From NCBI GenBank assembly GCA_020555605.1, contig JAJCJC010000005.1, forward strand, positions 1 through 64,000: a DNA stretch of 64,000 nucleotides, in the 5' to 3' direction. Below the pieces are notes generated by a model, which had not been told where the DNA came from, searched no databases, and was given only the letters and a program-made list of their open reading frames with translations. Shown here one piece after another: positions 15,717 to 24,309 of this stretch (the first letter of the stretch is position 1; each line of letters starts with the position of its first letter). The translations under genes and the position numbers were made by a program. The DNA comes from a bacterium 210917-SL.2.15. Its GTDB lineage: Bacteria > Bacillota > Clostridia > Oscillospirales > Oscillospiraceae.

Positions 15717-16316
15717 TCAGCCCTCTACCACCGGGGTGTCAATGATTGCCTCGGCTCCGTCCAGGGCAGAGAGCGCGTTGCTCTTGAAGGTTTCCACCAA
15801 ATCATCCGCGCCATACGCGGCAATGACATACTGGCCGTCCACGTTGATCACGACCAAAGTGTCCGGCATACCGCAGATCCACTGCTTCGCCAGGACTCCC
15901 TCCTTGAGGGCGTCGGCGAACTCGTCGGCACTCACATCGCCAGTCAGGTGATAGGCCGCGCCAGTGAAGGTGTTGGCGTTCATCATGTGGATCATGGAGG
16001 CCGCGTCGTCAATGTGGGCGATCTCGCTCTCCGGCAGGCTCAGGGTGGAGGTCAGCTCCTCGGCCTTTGACACGTCAAAGGCGCCGGGGGCATCCGTGGT
16101 CATGTGCTCCGAATCGCCGCCGCCGACGGGGAACTTCTGATCCTCTGAATACACCCCATAGACCGTCTCCAGAACCTCCACCGCGCTGGAGTAGGAAGAG
16201 GTGGAGCCGTCTCCGCTTCCGCCGCCGTTATTACTGCCGCTGCCATTGTTGCCGCCGCATCCCACCAGGGAGATCGCCATTGCCGCACCGAGAATAAAAG
16301 TGATCATCTTTTTCAT
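15717..16316 (-). CDS. Putative lipoprotein
   Basis: 199 residues with a signal peptide ending in the lipobox SLVGC, then a Gly/Asn/Ser-rich linker of about 25 residues and a compact domain containing IDDAASMIHMMNANTFTGAA and KQWICGMPDTLVVINVDGQY. It resembles DUF4358-type lipoproteins, but the family was not settled. ATG 16316 has AGGAGA upstream; an ATG at 16340 is less likely. It sits between the anti-sigma-like gene and the acyltransferase, so it may assist surface acylation. Confidence 0.7.
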   Translation of the reverse strand: MKKMITFILGAAMAISLVGCGGNNGSGSNNGGGSGDGSTSSYSSAVEVLETVYGVYSEDQKFPVGGGDSEHMTTDAPGAFDVSKAEELTSTLSLPESEIAHIDDAASMIHMMNANTFTGAAYHLTGDVSADEFADALKEGVLAKQWICGMPDTLVVINVDGQYVIAAYGADDLVETFKSNALSALDGAEAIIDTPVVEG

Positions 16317-16340
16317 AATACATTGTCTCCTGTTCTGCAT

Positions 16341-16916
16341 TTATTTGTGTGTGGGTGACTGGGTTTCCTGAAGGTCGCACCCCCCATCGTCACGCATGGA
16401 GAGCACATAGGTAAGCTGCTTGCCGTTTGTTTCCAGGGTCAGGGAAAACGTGGCTTCCTCTGTGCCGGAGAGATCCCAATAGAGCCGAGTGTCTTCAGAG
16501 ACCTCTGCCTCTGTGCCATCTCCAAGAAGTTCGCCGTTTGAATCAAACAGGCTGAACTCACCGCCAGACACAGATACCCGGGTCGTTTCGTCGGTTTCCA
16601 GCTCCAGAGGGATTCCTCCGCGGACTTCCCGGAGTTCAGACGCCATTTGAGGATGATCCGCCGGAATAGAGACCGGTTCCGCCCCAATCGATATACCCTG
16701 ATATGAGAGCCCCATTCCTCCCTGCCCACCAAAGAGCGGGAGAAAGGCGACGCACAGGACTGCGACACAGGCTACGGCAGCCAGAGAGCCAAATGGGATT
16801 ATTCTCGCTCTGGCACGTGTCTGCTCCGGCTTTTGCTCCAGGCGCATGACCCGCTCCCGGAGTTCCTTCGGCGCTCTGATCTCGCGGTATGCTTCGAAAT
16901 CTTTTTCATCAAACAT
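16341..16916 (-). CDS. Anti-sigma-factor-like membrane protein
   Basis: About 191 residues: a 45-residue basic cytoplasmic N-terminus, one membrane helix (SLAAVACVAVLCVAFLPLF) and an extracellular domain. This is the layout of clostridial anti-sigma factors, and the sigma gene lies immediately upstream. No zinc HxxxCxxC motif is seen. Two starts are possible: ATG 16922 overlaps the sigma stop but lies too close to GGAGG; ATG 16916 has GGAGG at seven bases and was chosen. Confidence 0.7.
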   Translation of the reverse strand: MFDEKDFEAYREIRAPKELRERVMRLEQKPEQTRARARIIPFGSLAAVACVAVLCVAFLPLFGGQGGMGLSYQGISIGAEPVSIPADHPQMASELREVRGGIPLELETDETTRVSVSGGEFSLFDSNGELLGDGTEAEVSEDTRLYWDLSGTEEATFSLTLETNGKQLTYVLSMRDDGGCDLQETQSPTHK

Positions 16917-16918
16917 AC

Positions 16919-17401
16919 TCATTCCTCCGTTCCAAGGAGTTCTTTGATTGCCTGCCGGCCGCGGGTCAGACGCATTTTGACTGCGGAAACCGAGATGCGC
17001 AGGCAGCACGCGGTTTCCTCCACAGAAAACCCTTCCAGATAGTGGAGCACCACCACCTCGTGCAGCTTGTCCGGCAGGCTCCGAACAGCGTTCAGGAGCT
17101 CGGACGTCTCCGCCCCCTCTGGTGAGACAAGGTATTCCGCGTTCTCTAAGGGGGTATATCTGCGGACCGCATTGCGGCGCTGGAGATCGCGGCATTTATT
17201 GATGGTGGCACGCAGCATCCATGCCCGCTGGTGGGACGTATCCTGGAACGCAGGCCGTTTCGCCAGATAGACCGCAAACACATCGTGGACGACATCTTGG
17301 GCGTCCTCTGAATGGCTCATATAGGTCAGTGCTGTCCGGAACAGCAAATCAGAATATGTTTCATATAGCGCCGTTAGGTCAATCGCTTCTCCATGACGCA
17401 A
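16919..17401 (-). CDS. ECF-type RNA polymerase sigma factor
   Basis: 160 residues. Region 2 is visible in YSDLLFRTALTYMSHSEDAQ followed by DVVHDVF, and region 4 in VVVLHYLEGFSVEETACCLR with ISVSAVKMRLTRGRQ. The start is TTG 17401 with AGGAGG eight bases upstream; no ATG fits. It heads an operon with an anti-sigma-like gene, a lipoprotein and two surface acylation genes, so it probably senses an envelope signal and switches on surface O-acylation (inference). Confidence 0.9.
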   Translation of the reverse strand: MRHGEAIDLTALYETYSDLLFRTALTYMSHSEDAQDVVHDVFAVYLAKRPAFQDTSHQRAWMLRATINKCRDLQRRNAVRRYTPLENAEYLVSPEGAETSELLNAVRSLPDKLHEVVVLHYLEGFSVEETACCLRISVSAVKMRLTRGRQAIKELLGTEE

Positions 17402-17421
17402 TGTTCTTACCTCCTATCCTA

Positions 17422-17450
17422 TACACGCATGGCCTGGCCGCCAGGTCACA
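17422..17450 (-). promoter_or_regulatory. ECF-type autoregulated promoter candidate
   Basis: Minus strand TGTGACC (17444-17450), 16 bp, CGTGTA (17422-17427). This form fits ECF promoters of Firmicutes rather than sigma-A ones. Transcription would begin at about the ribosome site of the sigma gene, leaving almost no leader. Confidence 0.5.
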
Positions 17451-17486
17451 TTTCCTTTAAAAAATTTTTTGAAAATGTTTTTTATA

Positions 17487-17495
17487 TTATACCAC
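17487..17495 (-). promoter_or_regulatory. Extended -10 sigma-A promoter for the sigma operon
   Basis: TGGTATAAT on the minus strand, about 90 bp before the start codon, is an extended -10. It would give basal expression next to the ECF-type promoter. Confidence 0.5.
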
Positions 17496-17604
17496 GTTCC
17501 CTGCAAGCGCAATAGGATGCGCATATCAGACGCGAACTGCCTGCCAGACAAGACAAAGCCCCCTTTACTCCAACCTGACGCATGACACTTCCAGAAGGGA
17601 GGTC

Positions 17605-18207
17605 GTGGATGCGCTCCAGAACCACGGTGTATCCCCGGAGCAGACCGATACCCTGCCGGCCTGGGTCGATGATTTTAACGACCGTGTAACTTCGCCCACG
17701 CTCCCGGAGTGCTTTGCCCCTATGAAGGGGGACTTGGCGGACTACAGCAGCCTGCTTTTTGAATACAAGCAGCTACTGGATGTTCTCCTCAATGTCGGCC
17801 TGGTCAACAGGATGTTCCATGTGGAGCTTGCCGCCAGCCCTCGTCTATGGCTGGAGTGGGCTGCCCAGAACAACATCCACCCCTACATCTACGACTACAT
17901 CCCCAGCCGCCCAGATCACCTGTGGTCCAAGCCCCCCCAAGAGCGAGGAACCCTTCTCTACCCCTCGTGCCTGGCACATGCTCAGCGATGCCATCCACAG
18001 TTTCGGTCCGGACATCGATATGGACAACCTGCGCATTCTGGCCGCTGGCCAGAAACAAGGCGGGACCTGCTCCCCGATATGAAGACCCGGCCGGATAATG
18101 CAGATGCCAGTGCATGGTACTATCTGACTGTTCAGGAGGCCACCAACGGCCATACATTCGAGCGGAAAGAAGATAGAGTCCACGAGCGGTGGATCAAATT
18201 GAAGTAA
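17605..18207 (+). pseudogene. Fused remnants: AAA-ATPase C-terminus plus an SLH-protein-like tail
   Basis: The first part (AASPRLWLEWAAQNNIHPYI, YDYIPSRPDHLW) looks like the lid domain of a MoxR-type AAA ATPase without its N-terminus. At the run of seven C near 17932 the frame slips, and the family-like continuation KSEEPFSTPRAWHMLSDAIH lies in the next frame. The final 42 residues (ASAWYYLTVQEATNGH) resemble the segment after SLH repeats in clostridial surface proteins. A decayed junction; family calls are tentative. Confidence 0.45.
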
Positions 18208-18242
18208 CATCATTGACCGTTCCGATTAATCACCAGAAAAAG

Positions 18243-18268
18243 AGGTTCCCTGTATATGCAGGGAACCT
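18243..18268. repeat. Perfect 10-bp hairpin
   Basis: AGGTTCCCTG, six bases, CAGGGAACCT. It lies just after the fused remnant; no T-run of note. The stretch 18270-18470 has no supported gene. Confidence 0.45.
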
Positions 18269-18470
18269 AAATAGTTCAGAGATATGAGGCCCGCGTATTC
18301 CCCCTATAAGGGATATGTGGGCCTCTACAAAAAGGAAGAAGCGATATTTTTTCGTTTAATAACGTGTATCCAAAGCTCGGAACGGACGAAATCCTCAAAC
18401 CAGTGAAATTGTTCTGATTCCCGTACAAAACGTTGTAAAACGTATGCCAGGCGTATAGCTGAAGTGCTGT

Positions 18471-18807
18471 ATGCAGGATCGGGCCCAAAGTGCCCGGGCC
18501 CGCAAGGATGTATCCCTTCACAGTTTAGAGGAGATGGACTGGTGCTCTACCCGCCCATCAAAGGACGAATTAGAAAAACTGGCGGTACAGATTCAAAATC
18601 GCCTCTATACCAAAATCGCGCTGGAACGGTTGCTTTCTACGGGCGTACTTACGGAAATTCAGAAACAGTGTTTTCAACTCCATGTGTTCCGCGGCCTATC
18701 CGCCCAGGCAGATCAACAGACTGGAAGGGGCAAACCATCAGGCGGTTGCGAAATCTCCGAACCTTTCCATCAAAAAACTTAAAAAATGTTTTACAGAGCA
18801 GAGTTGA
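18471..18807 (+). pseudogene. Remnant of a sigma-70-like regulator of a conjugative element
   Basis: The first frame gives ELEKLAVQIQNRLYTKIALE. After a shift another frame gives INRLEGANHQAVAKSLNLSI followed by KKLKKCF, which resembles the helix-turn-helix end of small sigma-like regulators in Tn916-type elements. No single frame is open through both. Assignment is weak and based on this motif plus the surrounding integrase pieces. Confidence 0.35.
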
Positions 18808-19050
18808 CGCTCCTACGGTTTCAGGGCAATGAGTGAAAGGTGTTCTTTCCAAACTTCCCTCTTTGCCTGTTCTTTGACAACCGCATACCCATTCATCGGT
18901 AACTTTCCCTTTGCCAGTGCGACGAGCGAACGCTGATTCAGAAACCGCGCCATGAGGTGCGGCATAGATGAACAGCGCCCACATTGAAAGGAAACCGATC
19001 AGCGTCTTTTCACCGGAACAGGACAGGCCTCCAAAAGGCCCGGTCACGTT

Positions 19051-19158
19051 ATGCGTCGGAAGACGATCTGGTGCAACGCCCTGTTTTACGCCAATCTGGA
19101 GCCAGTGGGCAGTTCGGAACAGGGCGGAACGCGGCCCTCTCTATCAGCCTCAGCATAG
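19051..19158 (+). pseudogene. MazF/PemK toxin N-terminal remnant
   Basis: A 35-residue reading with ALFYANLEPVGSSEQGGTRP, the signature opening of MazF/PemK endoribonucleases (normally followed by VLIVQN). It then stops at TAG 19156, so the RNA-cleaving core is missing. No antitoxin gene was recognised next to it. It is one of several broken mobile-element cargo genes here. Confidence 0.6.
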
Positions 19159-19222
19159 AGTTTTCCAAGAAAAGGAAGACTCAAAACAGCAGCCTGCTCT
19201 CACCAAGAGATGCCTACCGTTT

Positions 19223-19414
19223 GTGCTGAGGGATTATCCGGATATGATGGATATTGGCCAGATATACGAAGTGCTTGGCGTCACCACAAAAACCGGATAT
19301 AAACTGCCAAAAAATGGGGAAATTGAATACCTGAAAATCCAGAAGGCCTATCGTATTCCAAAAGCTCATATTCCCCGCTATTTGAAAAGCGCCTGTTTCC
19401 CCTTAGCAGAGTAA
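19223..19414 (+). CDS. Excisionase-like helix-turn-helix protein
   Basis: 63 residues from a GTG: DYPDMMDIGQIYEVLGVTTK, then a wing and RIPKAHIPRYL. This is the MerR-like HTH_17 fold of Xis proteins that direct excision of integrative elements. No good ribosome site is seen, and the same frame continues upstream without a stop, so the true start is uncertain. It lies before the remains of a tyrosine integrase, the expected order for xis-int. Confidence 0.55.
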   Translation: MLRDYPDMMDIGQIYEVLGVTTKTGYKLPKNGEIEYLKIQKAYRIPKAHIPRYLKSACFPLAE

Positions 19415-19562
19415 TAGAGTATATTCCCAATAGTCGCTGGATAGCTGCAGAAAGTTAACAATTTAAGCACGGATTTACCTGGAGTTTTGTTCTATCCAAT
19501 GATACAACAAAAGTGTCATTGGCAGGTGAACCCAATACTGCAAAAGGAGGATCAAACTGGCT

Positions 19563-20096
19563 CTCCTCCTGACCACTTTCTACAGCCTGCGCCGCAGTGA
19601 AATTATCGACTTGAAGTGGAACGCCTTCGACTTCAACCACGATTGCTCTTCCATCCGGCACACAGCAGCGACTTGCAGCGTAAAGGGTGAGCAGCTCACC
19701 GTCAAGAAGGACAAGGCAAAAAACAAGTCCAGCCTGTGAACCTATCCGCTGATTCTCTTTCTAAAAGAGCAGTTGCCGGAGATCAAGAAACAGCAGGAGG
19801 AAAACCGCAAGCTGTGTGGGCGCTCTTACAACAAAGAGTACAGGAGACCTGTCTGTGTCGATGGGATCGGCAATCTCATCAAGCCCAAATATGTATCCTC
19901 GCCCTTTGGGTAATTGCGTTCCAAAACTAATACGCGGCACATTCGGTTCCACGATTTTCGCCACCCGTATGTCAAGCACACGACAAAAATTTTTATTCTG
20001 CGCTTGAAGGTTCTTCAAGCGCAACGCGATCCAGATGGGCGGCAAAAAACTTGCGGAGCTTTTCGGCTTCATCGGAAAGGACACACCCAAAGCTGA
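19563..20096 (+). pseudogene. Tyrosine integrase (first copy), catalytic half with stop codons
   Basis: The reading LLTTFYSLRRSEIIDLKWNA contains the first catalytic Arg. A TGA at 19737-19739 (CGA in relatives) breaks the frame, which resumes as NRKLCGRSYNKEYRRPVCVD and GNLIKPKYVSSPFG, then TAA, then RFHDFRHPYV with the His-x-x-Arg pair. The second conserved His and the Tyr are not recognisable. It is the recombinase relic of a Tn916-like element. Confidence 0.75.
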
Positions 20097-20141
20097 TTGA
20101 GCCTATCCTGCAATAAAAGCCATTTTTAAATTACTTACCTG

Positions 20142-20475
20142 TCAAAAAATGTCCTTGATTTTGTATGCGATCTCGATGCGCTTTTGGGGGAACACATACA
20201 CCTTATCAATCAGAAGACTGGCCAGTGCAGTTGTCAGCCCATCGACACTGAAAACTGCCTTTGCTGCCTCCTGTTGACTGTTCTGCCCCTTCTGTTTATT
20301 CTGTTTTTGTTTCACCTATGCCAATACCGCGGCATAAGCATTTTTGTTTTCAAAAGCAGTTCATCACACGCGGCTTTTTCAGCGTGAGGAATATAGCCTG
20401 CTCCAGCTCGGCCGCATTGACCTTCAGATTGTGGCAGTGGCTTGTTTCATCAGCATGGGAATAGCGGCACATATA
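20142..20475 (-). pseudogene. Large serine recombinase, C-terminal remnant
   Basis: On the minus strand the end reads LTTALASLLIDKVYVFPQKR and IEIAYKIKDIF, a typical recombinase C-terminus. Further upstream it reads YSHADETSHCHNLKVNAAEL, resembling the zinc-ribbon/coiled region, with a stop codon between the two parts. The catalytic N-terminal domain is absent. It is a second recombinase type in the same degraded zone. Confidence 0.5.
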
Positions 20476-20753
20476 GTATGGTGTTTTCCGTGATATGCGA
20501 GACAGGCGCGTTTTTTAAGTAAATGTCTGCACAATAGAAACGGCGTGCGTCTGTGCCCACCCCAAAGCTAAGAGAACGTTGCGCATATTGAATAATAAAC
20601 GCAGGTTCATTGATGAAAGGAGCCGTGTAGAGACTCAAAAGCGGAAACCGTTGCCAAGCATGTAACCGCTACTCTATTTACTACACCAAAGTGAGCGGAG
20701 GGAGTTCACAGAGAAACGAGAATATGCCAGATATTTTGTGTCATTATATGACA

Positions 20754-21377
20754 TCAATAATATGTAGAAGTTAGAAACCGCTTTTCTGCTTTCTCCCAGT
20801 CAATAAAGGAAAACCAAGCATCCAAATATTTTTCCCTATCAAACTGATTATCCAGAAAATATGCGTGTTCCCACATATCAATAGCAAAAATGGGTTGCAC
20901 TGAGTCCAACGCTACCACTCCATTATCGCGCGTAATTACAATGTGGGGGCCTACGTTCCTTTCAGAAACCAGCCAGACCCACCCAGAACCAGGAATACTT
21001 TCAGCGGCCTCAAGCAGCAACTGTTTGAATCTTGGCATGGAGCCATAGATAGAGACCAGTGCTCCAACCAAACGGTTAAGCGGCGGGGATTCAATTTTAT
21101 TTTGAATACTGTCAAAGTATAGTTCGTGGTTGTAGACGGCACCCGCTGCCGATTTTAACCGTTCTTCCTGGACAACGGGCAAATTGATTTTCTGAGTGAG
21201 AAGATTCTCCAGGCTTGAGTCTTCCAGACGGTGCTGTACGACAAGCCGATTGAGAGCCTGAACCTTTTCCGTATAATATCGATTATGGTGCAAATATAAC
21301 GTATCGGGATCACAATATGGCACGAATGAAACATAACCATAAGAGAGTTGCTTGGCCTGAAATGGATATTGACTCAT
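20754..21377 (-). CDS. sodA: Iron/manganese superoxide dismutase family protein
   Basis: 207 residues. Metal ligands expected for Fe/Mn SOD are all visible: His in YLHHNRYY, His in VYNHELYF, and Asp and His in DMWEHAYFLDNQFDREKY. It converts superoxide to peroxide. The sequence is divergent and resembles a clostridial subgroup. ATG 21377 follows GGAGGAACTAAT; longer upstream frames lack support. The gene is intact while everything within 3 kb on either side is broken. Metal preference cannot be told. Confidence 0.85.
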   Translation of the reverse strand: MSQYPFQAKQLSYGYVSFVPYCDPDTLYLHHNRYYTEKVQALNRLVVQHRLEDSSLENLLTQKINLPVVQEERLKSAAGAVYNHELYFDSIQNKIESPPLNRLVGALVSIYGSMPRFKQLLLEAAESIPGSGWVWLVSERNVGPHIVITRDNGVVALDSVQPIFAIDMWEHAYFLDNQFDREKYLDAWFSFIDWEKAEKRFLTSTYY

Positions 21378-21483
21378 ATTAGTTCCTCCTCTATGCTGAG
21401 CTCTTGTATACCCAGTTTTCATGATACTATGATACATTATATGTGCCAAGGAGTAGCCGGTGATTTATCCAAGAGCGATTCCC

Positions 21484-21874
21484 CACCAAAACGGAAAGGT
21501 GGCGGAGGCGCCGCTGAAAGCAAAAAAATTTTATCGCAATATTTCCATCTCTGAAGATACAATAGAAGTTCTCGAGGCGCAGAAAAAAAGTAACTGGCGA
21601 GTATGTGTTCCCATCACCCAGCGGCGGCCCCATGTCCCCGGACAGCGTGGGCCATATGCTCCACCGGATGCTGAATCGAGTGGGCCTGCCCAAGCTCCCC
21701 CTTCCATGATTTTGACACAGCTGCGCCAGTCTGCTGCTCAGTCAGGGCATCCCCATGAAGCAGATCCAAGAGTGGCTGGGACATTCCACCTTTGCCATCA
21801 CCGCGGCTTCCGCGGAGGAAGAACCGACGGAGGAGCAGGACGAGGAAAGTATGGACATGAGCCTTTCCATGTGA
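21484..21874 (+). pseudogene. Tyrosine integrase (second copy), frameshifted C-terminus
   Basis: Separate frames carry FYRNISISEDTIEVLEAQKK, GEYVFPSPSGGPMSPDSVGH and SCASLLLSQGIPMKQIQEWL followed by GHSTFAIT, together the C-terminal domain of a tyrosine recombinase. The His-Asp-x-Arg-His box is broken by loss of a base (CATGATTTTGACAC). It differs in sequence from the copy at 19563, so the two come from different elements. Confidence 0.7.
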
Positions 21875-21883
21875 GGTGACGGG

Positions 21884-22475
21884 ATGGACTATAGATATCT
21901 TCGACAGGAATACCCGGCAGTCATCTGGATGGGCCAGTGCTATCGCATCTGCCGCATCAGCAAACGGAAGGCACGCTGGCTGCTGGGAAACGGCGTGATC
22001 CCCTGTGAGGACTCCGGCAAGCAGACCCGGCGCTTTTCCATCCGTCTGGAGGGTGTGATCCGCTTTCTGGAACAGCAGGACGCGGGACTGGTGGAGGACG
22101 CCATCCCCCAGGGGATTTTCTCCAGCAGTTCCCGGCCGGTCTGTCCAGTCATGCGAGCGCTGGACGAGGTCAGGCTGAGCGCCTATCTGCTGGCGCAATG
22201 GCAGGGCTGGCCCGATATGCTGACGGCACGGCAGGCCTCCGAGCTGGTGCAGGTACAGCATGAATACCCTCAACCGCTGGTGGAACCCGGGGCGGGTGGA
22301 GGGTGTGAAATACCGGGGTTCTCTGCTGTTTTCAAAGGAGTCGCTGGCCTGCTGGCTAGCGTCTGTGAAGGGGCAGAACATCGCGGTGCTTTCAGAGCAG
22401 CACCGGGAATGGATGAAGGAATTTCAGGCAGAAGAGCAAAACAGCGACATGGAGCCAAACTCCATGTCGCTGTAA
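21884..22475 (+). pseudogene. Helix-turn-helix protein of an integrative element, frameshifted
   Basis: The first frame reads MDYRYLRQEYPAVIWMGQCY and RISKRKARWLLGNGVIPCED, an excisionase-like HTH. Near 22255 the frame moves and continues as MNTLNRWWNPGRVEGVKYRG and SLLFSKESLACWLAS, a second HTH/wing unit ending at 22475. Members of this family normally carry both units in one protein and sit next to integrases, as here. Confidence 0.6.
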
Positions 22476-22517
22476 TTTTAAAAACTCTTATCTCTTTTCT
22501 ATCGGGGGATCGTATTT

Positions 22518-23066
22518 TCAGCAAAATCCGCCGGCTTGCTTTCTAATATTTTTTGCGCACATCGTTATATTCGAAGAATTGATATGAAATGCTCTTCCGG
22601 CTTCTGAAATACTTTTCCACTCCCGAATAAATGTCCCGTCCAAGGAATACTGATAAATTCTTTTGGACAATGGATGATATTCTCGATTTTTCTCTCGATA
22701 ACAGCGATTACATCCCGTTCCGCTCGCATGATGATTGACTGAAGTCTGCCACTTATATTTACAGGAACAGCATTTCCACCAGACTTTTAAATCTGACCCT
22801 AATGGAACCATGTCAGGTGTCAAATTCTCGTTTTTTGAAGGATGCCATTCCAGCGCCAGATCGGGACGCAGTACAGCAAGGGAGTTTTCTTTTGGTGGGA
22901 GGGCGCATTCCATGATTTTGAACTGATCTTTGCAAAGATCGACGGCAACATCACTGTGAATATGTAATGGTTTCTTTCTGGTCAGAGCATTTGACTCCGG
23001 ATCAATTTTGTTTGGTATGTAGCGAATGAATTGCTCCAAAGCCTTTCGCTCCTCAAGCTTATCCAT
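22518..23066 (-). CDS. Zinc-ribbon (DUF4379) protein with NUMOD1-like tail
   Basis: 182 residues. The middle has a zinc ribbon of the DUF4379 type: LRPDLALEWHPSKNENLTPD, then CCSCKYKW and TGCNRCY. The end, YQYSLDGTFIREWKSISEAG, resembles NUMOD1, a DNA-binding helix module of homing endonucleases. No nuclease motif is seen. The reading stops right after GGFC, where relatives usually continue with W, so the end may be slightly truncated. ATG 23066 lies 8 bp from an IS3 end that also supplies its G-rich ribosome site. Confidence 0.6.
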   Translation of the reverse strand: MDKLEERKALEQFIRYIPNKIDPESNALTRKKPLHIHSDVAVDLCKDQFKIMECALPPKENSLAVLRPDLALEWHPSKNENLTPDMVPLGSDLKVWWKCCSCKYKWQTSVNHHASGTGCNRCYREKNREYHPLSKRIYQYSLDGTFIREWKSISEAGRAFHINSSNITMCAKNIRKQAGGFC

Positions 23067-23073
23067 ATGGTAT

Positions 23074-24092
23074 TGCCCCCCTTCCCCAATTGATGGACAA
23101 AAAACATTCGTTATAATGGAAAGGGAAAACAAACGCAAAAGAGGACAAATATCGGTACATCAAGGCCGGTCGCTCGGGAGTCTCTGTGGAGAAATGATGC
23201 CGCTTGCTGGAAATCTCCCGAAGCGGGTACTATGCCTGGCTTACACGCCGTCAAAGCCAGCGGGCACAGCACAATCAGGCGTTAGCGAGAGAACTGGTAT
23301 ATTTGCACGAGAAATACCCCGCGCTGGGTTTGGACAGCCTGTATCACATGTTGAAGGCTAACCATTCCTGCTCACGCGGGGGGGGGGGGCACCGGTTGAT
23401 GAAAGCCGCCGGAATCCACTCCATGCGTAAAAAGGCCTACGAAATCACCACGAACTCCCGTCATTGCCATCCCATCGCGCCCAATCTGCTGAAGCGTCAA
23501 TTTTCTTTTGCACAACCGAATCAGGCCTGGGTAGGTGATATCACCTATATTCCCACCGGCGAGGGCTGGCTGTATTTGGCTGCCGTCAAAGACTTATGCA
23601 CCAAGAAGGTTGTGGGTTACGCCTTTTCCAGCCGCATTGATACACAGTTGACCCTATCCGCGTTGGACATGGCTGTACGCCGCCAACGGCCCAGCCCTGG
23701 CCTGATTTTCCACAGTGACAGGGGTGTCCAGTATGCTGCGGAAGCCTTTCGGGACCGGCTTGCCGCGCTGGGCGTCCGGCAAAGCATGCCCCGCAAAGGC
23801 GCCCCCTACGACAACGCTGTGGCGGAGAACTTTTTCAGCTGCCTCAAATGTGAACGGGTCCACCTGCGCCAATATGGCTCCCGCCGTGCTGCTCAAGCGG
23901 ATATTTTCGCCTATATCGAGGCCTTTTACAATACGCTGCGCCCGCATTCCTCGATTGGATGGCTTTCACCGTGCGCTTTTGAACTGCGGCTGCGTAATGC
24001 CTCTGCCACCTGATCTGAGAGATTTTACCTATTACTGCGATTCATTCCGTTTTTTCGCGCTTTTTACTGTCTATTTTTGGGGGAAGGGCTCA
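23074..24092 (+). mobile_element. IS3-family insertion sequence, copy 1
   Basis: About 1.02 kb. Ends are approximate and were set by comparison with copy 2 at 29132: left TGCCCCCCTTCCCCAATTGA, right ending in GGGGGAAGGGCTCA; the two ends are imperfect inverted repeats. An internal promoter, TTGATG-16-TATAAT, drives the transposase. No orfA is recognisable before the orfB-type gene. Target-site duplications were not identified. Confidence 0.75.
23204..24013 (+). pseudogene. IS3-family transposase (OrfB type), damaged
   Basis: The DDE core is present: WVGDITYIPTGEGWLYLA (D), IFHSDRGVQYAAEAF (D), YDNAVAENFFSCLK (E). The natural N-terminus lies upstream (KYRYIKAGRSGVSVEK) but is cut off by TGA at 23195-23197. 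A run of 12 G (23378-23389) replaces codons that in relatives encode basic residues (SRKRVHRL). The frame after 23204 is open, so a shortened protein is conceivable, but full activity is doubtful. Confidence 0.8.
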
Positions 24093-24209
24093 ATAAGGGT
24101 ACAATAACTTTCGCAATGAACAGGTTATGGATAGAGAAACCCCGCTTTTGTGATAGATGATAAAACAAGAACGGAGCAGACAGAGTATTTTTTCATATAT
24201 TCAATGGAG

Positions 24210-24244
24210 AAACGCCTAATCCACATGGACAGGATCAGGCGTTT
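24210..24244. terminator. Hairpin at the right edge of IS copy 1
   Basis: AAACGCCTAATCC with GGATCAGGCGTTT (one mismatch), then CTTTC. It separates the IS from the AT-rich island and may end the minus-strand MFS transcript as well. Confidence 0.55.
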
Positions 24245-24309
24245 CTTTCAGGTATCTGTATAATTTTTGTTGAATTGCTTCCGTTTATCAGGCAAAAGAA
24301 AACGGAAAG

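Noticed and set aside
18276-18521. Minus-strand 81-codon frame
   Set aside because: No ribosome site or family; lies across hairpins and a remnant on the other strand.
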